Shown: positions 13,811 through 22,699 of the stretch, in pieces | How positions within the stretch are numbered: position 1 is the first letter of the stretch | Layout: each line of letters starts with the position of its first letter | DNA from: Lachnospiraceae bacterium | GTDB taxonomy: Bacteria; Bacillota; Clostridia; Lachnospirales; Lachnospiraceae | Assembly: GCA_910575105.1 (NCBI GenBank) | Contig: CAJTDK010000004.1 | Span: 186,001 to 250,000 of the forward strand | DNA length: 64,000 bases | Direction: 5' to 3' | Translations under genes and position numbers: made by a program | The notes under the pieces: generated by a model | Database searches by the model: none | What the model was told of the DNA's origin: nothing | Seen by the model: the letters and a program-made list of their open reading frames with translations, nothing else

Positions 13811-15922
13811 ATGAATAAGTTTGGAAAGGCGGTAGTAAGGTGCCGGGTCGTCATTCTGATCACCAGTATATTGCTGCTCGTCCCGGCGGTATTCGGCTAT
13901 ATCCGGACGAGAGTGAATTATGACGTCCTGACCTACCTGCCCAAGGAGATCGAGACGATGCAGGGGCAGGATATCATGATCGAGGATTTCGGCATCGGCG
14001 CGTTTTCTATGCTGATGGTGGACGGGATGGAGCCGAAGGATGTGGCGGCCCTGAAGGCGGAGGTTGAGAAGGTGGAGCATGTAGAGAAGGTGCTGTGGTA
14101 TGATTCCATCGCGGATATCTCCATGCCTCAGAGTATGCTGCCGGATAAGATCTACCAAGTATTTAATTCGGAGAATGGGACGATGATGGCAGTCTTCTTC
14201 GACGAAGGCACATCTTCAGACGGTACGATGGAGGCGATCGGAAAGATCCGTAAGCTGACCGGGAAGCAGTGCTTCTTAAGCGGGATGTCGGCCATCGTTA
14301 CCGATACGAAGGAGCTTTCGGAGCGGGAGACGCCGGTCTATGTGCTGATCGCAGTGATCCTTTCATCTATCGTCCTAGGGGTGACGATGGAATCCTTTGT
14401 GGTTCCGCTGTTGTTCCTGCTAAGTATCGGGATCGCTATTTTGTATAATCTGGGCAGCAATATTGTGTTCGGAGAGATTTCCTATATTACGAAGGCTTTG
14501 GCGGCGGTGCTGCAGCTTGGGGTAACGATGGACTATTCCATCTTCCTGATGCATAGTTATGAAGAGCAGCAGGCAGAATGCGGGGGCGATAAGAAGAAGG
14601 CCATGGCCTGCGCTATCTCCCAGACATTTTCCTCGGTTATCGGAAGCTCGGTCACGACAGTCGCCGGATTTATCGCACTGTGCTTTATGAGCTTTACCCT
14701 TGGAAAGGATATTGGTATTGTCATGGCCAAGGGCGTGGTCTTAGGCGTCATCACCTGTGTGACCATCCTGCCTTCCATGATACTGGTCTGCGATAGATTG
14801 ATCGAGAAGACGAAGCATAAGCCCCTTCTGCCGAATATTAACCGGATCTCCCAGAGGGTGACGAAGCATTATCTGGTATATGTCGTGCTGTTTTTGGTGC
14901 TTCTGTTCCCGGCAGTGTACGGGAATAACCATACGGGTGTCTACTACAATCTGGATGAGACGCTGCCGAAGGATCTGCCGTGCATCATTGCCAATGAAAA
15001 GCTTAAGGAAGATTACGATATGAACACGACCCATATCCTTCTGGTTGACAGCGATGTGCCGTCCTCGGATGTAGGAAAGATGCTGAAGGAAGTCGAGAAG
15101 GTGGACGGGGTGAAATGGGCGCTCGGACTTGACAGCCTTATCGGGCCGGCGGTTCCAGAAAATATGATTCCCAAGTCCGTGACAAAGCTTTTGAAAAATG
15201 ATAAATACCAGATGGTGCTTATCAATTCTATCTATAAGGTGGCGTCGGATGAGGTGAACAGGCAGGTGGATGAGATCAATGAGGTGCTGGACAAATATGA
15301 TGATGGCGCGATGCTTGTCGGGGAAGCGCCGCTGACGAAGGATCTGATCGACATTACGGATACGGATTTTAAGACCGTAAGCTTTGTGTCTATCGGGATC
15401 ATCTTTGTGATCATCTTCCTTTTGTTCCGCTCCATCTCCCTGCCGGTCATCCTGGTGGGAGTCATCGAATTTGCCATATTTGTCAACATGGGGATTCCGT
15501 TTTACACGGGAACTACGCTTCCCTTCGTGGCATCGATCGTGATCGGGACGATTCAGCTTGGAGCCACCGTGGATTACGCCATATTGATGACGACCCGGTA
15601 TAAGCGGGAGAGAAGCCTTGGGGCAGCGAAGTATGAGGCAGTCACTATCGCCCATCAGGCATCGGCGCAGTCCATCATCGTCAGCGCCTTAAGTTTCTTT
15701 GCGGCGACGATCGGAGTCGGAATTTATTCGAATATAGATATGATCAGCTCACTGTGTATCCTGATGGCGAGGGGCGCGATCGTCAGTATGGCGGTTGTAG
15801 TGTTCGTACTGCCGTCCATGTTCATGGTATTTGACCAGGTGATCGTAAAAACAAGCAGTGGATTTTTGCCGAAGAGGCAGCAGAAGAATAAAGCAATAGG
15901 AGGTATGGTTCATGAAAAATAA
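13811..15922 (+). CDS. MMPL/RND-type membrane exporter
   Basis: A 703-residue multi-pass protein of the MMPL branch of the RND superfamily, likely proton-driven export of lipids or hydrophobic drugs. Two repeats are seen: each begins with a membrane helix followed by an extracellular loop (residues 30-170 and 375-510) and then five packed helices, with AVLQLGVTMDYSIFLMHSYEEQ (first) and IGTIQLGATVDYAILMTTRYKRE (second) holding the Asp-Tyr pair typical of the proton relay. The extracellular domains are small, without the coiled coil often found in this family; that part may be supplied by the next protein. The stop overlaps the next gene by 11 bases. Confidence 0.9.
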   Translation: MNKFGKAVVRCRVVILITSILLLVPAVFGYIRTRVNYDVLTYLPKEIETMQGQDIMIEDFGIGAFSMLMVDGMEPKDVAALKAEVEKVEHVEKVLWYDSIADISMPQSMLPDKIYQVFNSENGTMMAVFFDEGTSSDGTMEAIGKIRKLTGKQCFLSGMSAIVTDTKELSERETPVYVLIAVILSSIVLGVTMESFVVPLLFLLSIGIAILYNLGSNIVFGEISYITKALAAVLQLGVTMDYSIFLMHSYEEQQAECGGDKKKAMACAISQTFSSVIGSSVTTVAGFIALCFMSFTLGKDIGIVMAKGVVLGVITCVTILPSMILVCDRLIEKTKHKPLLPNINRISQRVTKHYLVYVVLFLVLLFPAVYGNNHTGVYYNLDETLPKDLPCIIANEKLKEDYDMNTTHILLVDSDVPSSDVGKMLKEVEKVDGVKWALGLDSLIGPAVPENMIPKSVTKLLKNDKYQMVLINSIYKVASDEVNRQVDEINEVLDKYDDGAMLVGEAPLTKDLIDITDTDFKTVSFVSIGIIFVIIFLLFRSISLPVILVGVIEFAIFVNMGIPFYTGTTLPFVASIVIGTIQLGATVDYAILMTTRYKRERSLGAAKYEAVTIAHQASAQSIIVSALSFFAATIGVGIYSNIDMISSLCILMARGAIVSMAVVVFVLPSMFMVFDQVIVKTSSGFLPKRQQKNKAIGGMVHEK

Positions 15923-18251
15923 TCTGGTGAAAAAATTACTGGCAGGATCCCTGGCGCTGGCTGTAGGCGGCGCGGGGCTGACCGGCGTCTGCGGGGATTA
16001 CCGTTATGGCCTGGGCGAGGTACAGGCAGCGGATGAAGAGAAAGCTGCGGATAAAAATGCAGATAAAACAGATAAGGATAAAGAAAAGGCTGCGGATGAA
16101 AAAGCAGGCAAAAAAGCAGATAAGGATATAGAAAAGCTGGAGGAGACGGCCGGCGAGGTGCTAGAGAGTGACAAGACGTCCAAGAAGGAGAAATCCGGGG
16201 ATACGTTCAAGGATGAGTCGGTCTACATCAAAGCGGATCCGTCGGGAAATGTGACAGAGACTACCGTTACCGAGTGGCTCAAGAATCCGGGAAACGGCGA
16301 TGTGGAGGATGAGACCGGACTGAGCGGGATCAAGAATGTCAAGGGTGAGGAATCCTTTTCCCAGGGAGACGGCAGTGAGATCAAGTGGAAGTCTGCGGGA
16401 GAGGATATCTATTACCAGGGAACGTCAGACGGCGCCCTCCCTGTGGCGGTAAAGGTGTCCTACAAGCTTGACGGAAAGCCCATATCGGCAAAGGAGCTTA
16501 ATGGAAAGAGCGGCAAAGTAGAGATCAATATCCGGTATACGAACCATTCCGGGAAGACCGTAAAGATCGGCGGCAAAAAGGTGAAGATGTACACGCCATT
16601 TACCATGGTGACGGCTATGATGCTTTCCACAGACGAATATAAGGATGTGGAGGTGGACAACGGAAGAGTCCTCTCCGACGGAGACAAAAATATCGTCGTC
16701 GGACTTGGCTTTCCGGGACTCCAGGAGAATCTTAACCTCGATGAGTCAGACCTTGACGTTGAGATTCCCGACAGCGTAAGGATCACTGCCCAGGTGACGA
16801 AAGCAAGCGTAAACCCGACCGTTACCGTGGCATCCGCCGAGCTGATGAATGAGTTCAGCGCAGATGATATTGACAGCTTTGATGACTTGGAGCAGTCGTT
16901 AGACGACCTTAAAGACGCGGCAGAGAAGCTTTCAGACGGTTCAAAGGACGCGGCTGACGGGGCGAAGAAGCTTTCAGACGGCTCAAAGGAGCTGAAGGAC
17001 GGGACAAAGAAGCTTAAGAGCGGTTCGGGAGAACTGGCGGACGGCTCGAAGAAGGTAGCTGACGGTGTCAGCACGCTGAATGAAAAGAGCGGGGATCTGA
17101 TCAAGGGTGTCAATTCCCTTGTAGACGGTGTCAATACCTACACCAGCGGCGTAGGAAGCCTGGCAGACGGAAGCAAGCAGGTGGCAGGAGGAGCGAAGCA
17201 GGTAAGCGACGGAGCTGCCGCGTTAAGCAGCAAGGCTCCTGAGCTTGGGGGAAGCGTCAAGCAGCTTAAGGAAGCGGCGTCCGGGGTAAACAGCGCCATA
17301 TCAGCTCTGACAAAGCAGCTTTCCTCCGCGGAGAATGCGGTAAATAAAACTGACGCAGATGTGGAATATACCGGAGATACTGCCGGAAAAGTCGTTGCCA
17401 CAAGAAGCGCTTCTGAGATTGCAGATTCTACCGTAGGTTCTATATCCATCAGCGTGGATCTCTCCGGGATTCCGGAAGAATATCGGGAGGAGGTGCGTTC
17501 CGCGATCCAGAAGGCAGAGGAAGAGGCCAATGCGAAGCTTAGCAGCCAGGCGGAGAGAATTGCGGAAAAAGCGCTGGACAGCACAACAGTTGAGATCACA
17601 AAGGAGCGGACGGCAAAAGCAGTCGTGAATACAGACCGGGCTGAGGACGCCATTAACAGCACGCAGGGCAGCATCGAGCAGTTAAAAGCGACTGCCGCGG
17701 CTCTTGCAGGCGGGATGGAGCAGCTGAATGGTAAAGTAAACGGCGAAGGCGGTCTGACCGATTCTATCAGCGCCCTTTCCCAGGGAGCGGCCACCGTATC
17801 TGAAGGAGCTGCTACGCTGGCCAAGGGAGCCGAGGAGCTAAACAGCAAGAGCAGCCTTCTTACTACCGGCACGAGCGAGCTTAAAAAGGGCGGATCGCAG
17901 CTTGCCAGCGGCGTTAAGAAGCTTGATCAGGGCGCCGGGGCCGTGGCAGACGGCGCGAAGGAGCTTGACAAAGGCGTAAGCCAGCTTGATGATGGTGCGG
18001 GAACCCTGAATAAAGGGACGAATGAATTGGCGGACGGCAATAAAAAGCTGGCAGACGGGATGTCCGAGTTCAAAAAAGAGGGTGTCGATAAGCTGACGGA
18101 AGCCTTCGACGGTGATTTTAAGAAGGTAAAGGACCGGCTTGATGCGATGTCGAAGCTGGGCAAGGAGTATAAATCCTATGCCGGGATAAAGAAGGGCATG
18201 GATGGAAAGACGAAATTTATCATCGAGACAGAAGGCATCGATGAGGAATAA
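15912..18251 (+). CDS. Secreted DG-heptad-repeat protein, probable partner of the MMPL exporter
   Basis: A 779-residue exported protein. A signal peptide covers about residues 1-37 (KKLLAGSLALAVGGAGLTGV...VQA). Residues 38-95 are a charged Lys/Asp/Glu-rich linker; 100-320 a beta-rich domain of unknown type; then two long stretches (about 330-440 and 620-730) of seven-residue repeats with the pattern xLxDGxK, as in YhgE/Pip-type and some MMPL proteins, which form extracellular helices. Between them is a non-repetitive helical region. There is no C-terminal membrane anchor or LPXTG, so it may be released or bind its transporter. RBS AGGAGG lies inside the MMPL gene, so the two are translationally coupled. 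Confidence 0.8.
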   Translation: MKNNLVKKLLAGSLALAVGGAGLTGVCGDYRYGLGEVQAADEEKAADKNADKTDKDKEKAADEKAGKKADKDIEKLEETAGEVLESDKTSKKEKSGDTFKDESVYIKADPSGNVTETTVTEWLKNPGNGDVEDETGLSGIKNVKGEESFSQGDGSEIKWKSAGEDIYYQGTSDGALPVAVKVSYKLDGKPISAKELNGKSGKVEINIRYTNHSGKTVKIGGKKVKMYTPFTMVTAMMLSTDEYKDVEVDNGRVLSDGDKNIVVGLGFPGLQENLNLDESDLDVEIPDSVRITAQVTKASVNPTVTVASAELMNEFSADDIDSFDDLEQSLDDLKDAAEKLSDGSKDAADGAKKLSDGSKELKDGTKKLKSGSGELADGSKKVADGVSTLNEKSGDLIKGVNSLVDGVNTYTSGVGSLADGSKQVAGGAKQVSDGAAALSSKAPELGGSVKQLKEAASGVNSAISALTKQLSSAENAVNKTDADVEYTGDTAGKVVATRSASEIADSTVGSISISVDLSGIPEEYREEVRSAIQKAEEEANAKLSSQAERIAEKALDSTTVEITKERTAKAVVNTDRAEDAINSTQGSIEQLKATAAALAGGMEQLNGKVNGEGGLTDSISALSQGAATVSEGAATLAKGAEELNSKSSLLTTGTSELKKGGSQLASGVKKLDQGAGAVADGAKELDKGVSQLDDGAGTLNKGTNELADGNKKLADGMSEFKKEGVDKLTEAFDGDFKKVKDRLDAMSKLGKEYKSYAGIKKGMDGKTKFIIETEGIDEE

Positions 18252-18262
18252 AGAGGATAGGT

Positions 18263-18301
18263 ATGCAGAAAAGGTCTCCGGTTAGGGGACTTTTTCTGCA
18301 T
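18263..18301. terminator. Terminator between DG-repeat gene and AraC gene
   Basis: ATGCAGAAAAGGTCTCC (18263-18279) pairs with GGGGACTTTTTCTGCAT (18285-18301) with one bulge/mismatch; A-rich on one side and T-rich on the other, so it can serve both convergent genes. Confidence 0.75.
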
Positions 18302-18334
18302 GATATTCATTGCAAGATAACCGCAGGAGCATCC

Positions 18335-19129
18335 TTATCTGCCATCAGTTTTCAGATGGGTTACACCATATAACTCACGGTACCTGCGCGGAGTCATGCC
18401 GGTCAGCGCTTTAAACTGCCTGCCAAAGTGGCTTTGGGATGAGTAGCCCAGGCAGGATGCGATCTCGCTGTAGGAGTGGTCCGAATACATAAGAAGGTTC
18501 TGCGCCCGGCCAAGCTTCTGCTTCCGGATAAATTCAGTGATAGATATTCCCTCGCAGCGATGGAAAAGCTCAGACAGATAGCTGGCGTTTAAAGACAGCG
18601 CTTCTGCGATCTGAGACAGAGACAGTCTTCCGTGCAAATGTGTGATAATATAATCTTTACTTCTCTTTACGTGATAATTCTCCTGCCGGATACCCCCGGC
18701 TTTCTGCGTGCGTTTTATATCCGCTACCATATGGGCGTACTGGTATTTCAAGGCCGTCATCAATTCGTGTACCGTATGGATATCATTGCTTTCTTCTACC
18801 TTCTGGATTAGTGTATCGCTAAGTGAAAATGCGATCTCCGGCATCACGCCGCCGCGGATCGCCGCCCGGCAGGACAGAGTGACGTTTACGATGGCAAGGT
18901 TCTTTGCGTTGCGCAGATCATCCTTCGCGAGCCGTCCGACCTTACCGGGATAATCTTCATCAAGGCTTTTTTGCAGAGAGTCCGGATCCCCCTGTTCTAT
19001 GCCCGTCATCTCCCTAAGCTCCTGATCAAAAGGATTGTGAGTGATCCCGGCTTCCTGATTGGTAAAGAGCAGGTCAGAAAACTGCTTAAAGATATCTCCG
19101 GATATGGCAGGGCGTATAGTCTTTTTCAT
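18335..19129 (-). CDS. AraC-family regulator of the GH30 gene
   Basis: A 264-residue regulator with the AraC double helix-turn-helix at the C-terminus (residues about 160-258: LSLSQIAEALSLNASYLSELFHRCEG...YSEIASCLGYSSQSHFGRQFKALTGMTPRRYR). The N-terminal 150 residues are helical, with no clear cupin, so this is the YSIRK/YesN-like kind rather than a classical sugar sensor. Start at 19129 because GAAAGGAGC precedes it; the longer frame begins at 19159. It is divergent from a GH30 glycosidase (19285), whose promoter has a -10 (TATAAT at about 19242) but no good -35, as expected for an activated promoter. Confidence 0.88.
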   Translation of the reverse strand: MKKTIRPAISGDIFKQFSDLLFTNQEAGITHNPFDQELREMTGIEQGDPDSLQKSLDEDYPGKVGRLAKDDLRNAKNLAIVNVTLSCRAAIRGGVMPEIAFSLSDTLIQKVEESNDIHTVHELMTALKYQYAHMVADIKRTQKAGGIRQENYHVKRSKDYIITHLHGRLSLSQIAEALSLNASYLSELFHRCEGISITEFIRKQKLGRAQNLLMYSDHSYSEIASCLGYSSQSHFGRQFKALTGMTPRRYRELYGVTHLKTDGR

Positions 19130-19284
19130 GATATTCCAGCTCCTTTCTGTCAAGGTCATGAGAAAAGTATACCATAAAAATATACCAAATAAAGTAATAA
19201 AACGCCAAAAAAAGTGATATAAATATGGGCCGCAGGCTACTATAATATGAACAGAATTTAAGAGAAGAAAAGGAGCATGTGCTT

Positions 19285-20628
19285 ATGAAGATGAAATACT
19301 ATACCGATATGCCAGGCGCCGGCTATGATAACAAATTCTGCCAGACAGTGGAGCTGCATGATGATACGGCAGAAGCGGAAAAACAAGTGATCAATCTGTA
19401 TCCGGAACTGACCTATGAGGTTTTTGAGGGCTTTGGGGGAGCTGTGACAGAAGCAGCGGGATATGTATATTCGCTGATGAATGAAGAGCAGAAAAAGCAG
19501 GTGGTCGGGACTTATTTTTCTAAAGATGAGATGAACTACCGGTTAGTCCGTATCCATATGGATAGCTGCGATTTTTGTCTGGACACTTATGAAGCAATGT
19601 CCGATCCGCAGGACGCCGGGCTTCAAAGCTTTACTTTTGAGAGGACGGAGAAATATATTATACCGATGCTGGAGGACATAAAAAGGGTTGCGGAAGATGA
19701 ATTGAAGCTTATGCTGTCGCCATGGTCCCCTCCCGCATTTATGAAGACAAACGGAAGCCGGAAGATGGGCGGAAGGCTGAAGCCTGAATTCCGTCAGATG
19801 TGGGCGGAATATATCTGCAGATATATCCGGGAATTTAAAGACAGGGGTTATGCCGTCCAGAGAATTTCCCTTCAAAATGAACCGAAAGCTGAACAGACTT
19901 GGGATTCCTGCCTGTTCAGTGCGCAAGAAGAAAAAGAGTTTCTCCGGGATTTTATGTATCCGGCTTTGCAGGCTCATGGCTTTGGGGATATCGAAATCTT
20001 TATCTGGGACCATAATAAGGAAAGGCTTTATGAGCGAGTCAGGGATGTGGTAGATGACAGCACCCGCCGTATGGTGGCGGGCGCGGCGTTCCACTGGTAC
20101 AGCGGCGATCATTTTGAGGCAATGGAGCTGGTCCGCCAGCATTATCCGGAGGTGAAGATGATCATGTCGGAAAGCTGTCTGGAATACCGCCTGTTTGATG
20201 AAAAGAATATTGAGGATGTCACCAATAAGCTGTGTCATGAGATCATAGGCGACTTAAATCATGGTATGTGTGCATTTTATGACTGGAACCTGCTGCTTGA
20301 TGAAAAAGGCGGCCCGAACCATGTAGGCAATTACTGTTATGCGCCGTTTTTGTACAATACAAAGACTGGGGAGCTGATACCCCAGAAGATACAACGGCAG
20401 TATTATCATTTTGCACATAATATTATCCCGGGGTCTGTCAGGATTGGGGCTACGAAATATACAGACCAGATCGATGTGGCGGCATATCATACACCGGAGA
20501 ATAAAATTGTGATAATACTTCTGAATAAAAGTGATGAAGTGTTCCCGGTCAATATCCGGATGCAGGGGAAGGCGGCGGAAATCCTTCTTTTGGGAAAAAC
20601 ACTGGCAAGCTGCATAATTGACCTGTAA
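19285..20628 (+). CDS. Glycoside hydrolase family 30 (glucosylceramidase-like) enzyme
   Basis: A 448-residue cytoplasmic (no signal peptide) glycosidase with a TIM barrel plus a C-terminal beta domain. Clan GH-A residues: proton donor Glu199 in LQNEP and nucleophile Glu296 in MSES. Other GH30 marks are the EGFGGAVTEAA start and LMLSPWSPPAFMKTNG. GH30 enzymes act on beta-glucosyl, beta-xylosyl or related bonds; the substrate here cannot be set. The start is ATG 19285, nine bases after AGGAG; GTG at 19279 is too close to that site. Regulated, I infer, by the divergent AraC protein. The gene probably serves uptake of a host or plant glycoside. Confidence 0.86.
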   Translation: MKMKYYTDMPGAGYDNKFCQTVELHDDTAEAEKQVINLYPELTYEVFEGFGGAVTEAAGYVYSLMNEEQKKQVVGTYFSKDEMNYRLVRIHMDSCDFCLDTYEAMSDPQDAGLQSFTFERTEKYIIPMLEDIKRVAEDELKLMLSPWSPPAFMKTNGSRKMGGRLKPEFRQMWAEYICRYIREFKDRGYAVQRISLQNEPKAEQTWDSCLFSAQEEKEFLRDFMYPALQAHGFGDIEIFIWDHNKERLYERVRDVVDDSTRRMVAGAAFHWYSGDHFEAMELVRQHYPEVKMIMSESCLEYRLFDEKNIEDVTNKLCHEIIGDLNHGMCAFYDWNLLLDEKGGPNHVGNYCYAPFLYNTKTGELIPQKIQRQYYHFAHNIIPGSVRIGATKYTDQIDVAAYHTPENKIVIILLNKSDEVFPVNIRMQGKAAEILLLGKTLASCIIDL

Positions 20629-20640
20629 TTTTCCCCTTTC

Positions 20641-20742
20641 GTTTTTTACTTTGGCGGCGGCAGGGCGCCGGGGGGGGGGATTTGGGGGGCAGGAGGATGC
20701 TCAAGGACTGTTGCTGTCTTGCTTTCGTGAGCGGCAACAGGA
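20641..20742. other. G-rich tract and small hairpin after GH30
   Basis: A run of ten G (20670-20679) and a run of six G within a stretch that has five G-tracts, able to form a quadruplex on the plus strand. Just after, CTGTTGC (20708-20714) pairs with GCAACAG (20734-20740) followed by GAAAAAG. No gene is visible here. Confidence 0.4.
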
Positions 20743-20829
20743 AAAAGTCTTAGAGTGGGCAGTTACAAAATTCTTTCCATAGCCGAAAATCTATGTTATC
20801 CTTTTATTACAGATTAAATAGCCAGTATT

Positions 20830-20994
20830 CTAGTACATCGAATATTAAGTAACCAGCCATATCACCGGTCTGATTTTCCAGCTGCTGCGTTAGAGTTTCT
20901 AGTCGTAGCCACCGCTGCGCCGTCGAAAAGCTGCTTTGTATCTGAAAAATTATTCTGCGTGATATAGCCAGATACTTATTTTTCGATGTACTAG
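20830..20994. repeat. MITE-like element with 35-base imperfect inverted ends
   Basis: The ends at 20830-20864 and 20960-20994 both start CTAGTACATCGAA when read inward and match in about 29 of 35 positions. The 95-base interior has no coding sequence and can fold into GC-rich stems. A frame on the minus strand (20807-21133) is open but is not believable as a gene. No transposase lies within. The size and terminal repeats fit a miniature, non-autonomous mobile element or a structured RNA repeat. Confidence 0.6.
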
Positions 20995-21129
20995 ATATCC
21001 ATATACCCGGCATTTCGCCGGGATTTCCAAAAAAGAGTTGAAAGATAAAGAGCAGGAGGGATGCGAAGGTGTAAGTTTCTTTGTTTTTTTCTGTTAAGCT
21101 GCTGTAAATTATGATAAAATAAGGAAGAA

Positions 21130-21809
21130 ACATGTGATTGGAAAACAGAATAAAATACCATTAAGTAAGAAGATTTTTACATCCCGCTTTTTGTTTGATG
21201 AGGTGGTGGGGATCCGGGGACACAACAGGATATACTCAGCATCATATTCGGATCCATTCTGTCTGCATGGATATTTTTGCCGTAGATGAAGAGAAAAACG
21301 TATATAATACAGAGATGCAGGAAAAAAGAAAGACCGATCTGGCCCAAAGAAGCCGGTTTTATCAGTCGATGATCGATAAAGCCTTCTTGATCCAGGGATA
21401 TCGGATTACAATCAGCTGAACCCGTCATATATCATTATGATCACGCTTTTTGCTTTGTTTGGCTATGTGAGATATAGGTGTCAAAGGAACTGGTGGATTT
21501 TCTTCATTATCGGAGCATACCACCGATGAGAATGCAGAAAATGCAGGGAGTGAGCGGATCAGACGTATACATGACCCGGTCTGTAAGGTGAAGCGCAGCG
21601 AGGAGGTAGGAGTAAAACATATGCAGGCTTGGGAAGAAAAATATTATGAAAGGCAAGAGGAAAGGGAAGAAGGAAGAAAAGAGACAAGAGCCGAGATGTT
21701 CAGAGCGCATGTATTAAAGCTGAACAAAAAGGGGATGGATGCGGAGAAGATCGCGGACTTGCTGGAGGAGACTCCGGAAGAAGTCCGCAGGCAGGGTATT
21801 GGAGGATAG
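21130..21809 (+). pseudogene. Decayed PD-(D/E)XK nuclease (Rpn/transposase-type) gene
   Basis: Three fragments in different frames. First, IPLSKKIFTSRFLFDEV near 21152-21200 resembles the family N-terminus. Second, 21240-21420 encodes IRIHSVCMDIFAVDEEKNVY then NTEMQEK, the catalytic core with D...E-x-Q of the PDDEXK_2 family. Third, 21445-21480 encodes LNPSYIIMITLFALFGY after a frameshift, and 21588-21809 encodes the C-terminal RSEEVGVKHMQAWEEKYYER with the EEGRKE tail. In-frame stops and shifts join them, so it is not functional. These genes are multi-copy and mobile in Firmicutes. Confidence 0.78.
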
Positions 21810-21814
21810 GTAAA

Positions 21815-22579
21815 ATGGAGGCATATACCGGTTTTGCTGAGGTTTATGATATATTTATGGACAATGTCCCTTACGCAGAGTGGGCGGACTGCCTTGAAGG
21901 GATACTAAAGGAACGGGGAATTTGTGACGGTCTTGTGCTGGATCTTGGGTGCGGTACGGGGAGCATGACAGAGAGCTTTGCAGCCCGCGGTTACGATATG
22001 ATCGGTGTGGATAACGCGCAGGAGATGCTGGAGATCGCTGTGCAAAAGCGGGAGAAAAGCGGGCACGACATCCTCTATCTTTTGCAGGATATGCGGAATT
22101 TTGAGCTGTACGGGACCGTGCGGGCAGTCCTAAGCGTGTGCGACTGCATCAATTACGTGATGGATGACAAGGAGCTTCTTCAGGTATTCCGTCTGGTGAA
22201 TAATTATCTGGATCCTTCTGGAATCTTTCTTTTTGATTTTAATACCCAGTACAAATATGAACATGTCCTGGGCAGCCGGACATTTGCGGAGAGCAGGGAT
22301 GAGTGCAGTTTTATCTGGGATAACTATTACGACGCGGACAGCAGGGTGAATGAGTATGAACTGACTCTGTTTATTCAGGAGGAAGATCAGGAGGAGCTTT
22401 ACCGCAGATATCAGGAGAGCCATTATCAGAGAGGTTATACATCTGAAGAGATAAAGGCATTGATCGAACAGGCCGGCATGGAATTTCTGGCCGCTTATGA
22501 TGCCTACACACAGGAGCCGGCGAAGGCGTGCAGCGAGCGGATCCTGGCGGTAGCAAAAGAACGGGGAAAGACCTTGTAA
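21815..22579 (+). CDS. Class I SAM-dependent methyltransferase
   Basis: A 254-residue cytoplasmic enzyme. Motif I is VLDLGCGTGSMTESFAARGY (residues about 42-62), motif II GVDNAQEMLEIA, and motif post-II LLQDMRNFELYG; then FDFNTQYKYE and the C-terminal barrel. It belongs to the large Methyltransf_25/ubiE-like group; the substrate (small molecule, lipid or tRNA) cannot be assigned. TGGAGGATAGG lies before the start, within five bases of the preceding pseudogene's end. Following it, 120 bases without a gene lead to hslO. Confidence 0.82.
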   Translation: MEAYTGFAEVYDIFMDNVPYAEWADCLEGILKERGICDGLVLDLGCGTGSMTESFAARGYDMIGVDNAQEMLEIAVQKREKSGHDILYLLQDMRNFELYGTVRAVLSVCDCINYVMDDKELLQVFRLVNNYLDPSGIFLFDFNTQYKYEHVLGSRTFAESRDECSFIWDNYYDADSRVNEYELTLFIQEEDQEELYRRYQESHYQRGYTSEEIKALIEQAGMEFLAAYDAYTQEPAKACSERILAVAKERGKTL

Positions 22580-22699
22580 TATAAGGGAAAACATATTAAA
22601 ATGAAAGCTGGTGCGTCAGGGCTTCGGGGTGTGAAGCGCAGGCTTTGACAGCGCGGACGCAAAAGAGGAAATATATTTTCGGCAGGAAGGAAAAGATCG

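Noticed and set aside
14741-15655. Antisense 304-codon frame within the MMPL gene
   Set aside because: His/Arg-rich shadow of conserved membrane helices; no start site and no family features.
16460-17872. Two long antisense frames across the DG-repeat gene
   Set aside because: Ser/Pro/Phe-rich low-complexity translations produced by the repeat codons on the opposite strand; no start signals.
20807-21133. Minus-strand frame of 108 codons over the MITE-like element
   Set aside because: Both ends are the inverted repeat itself and there is no ribosome site; more likely a repeat than a gene.
21588-21809. A separate 73-codon gene before the methyltransferase
   Set aside because: Its sequence is the C-terminal tail of the Rpn-type family, so it is the end of the pseudogene rather than a gene of its own.
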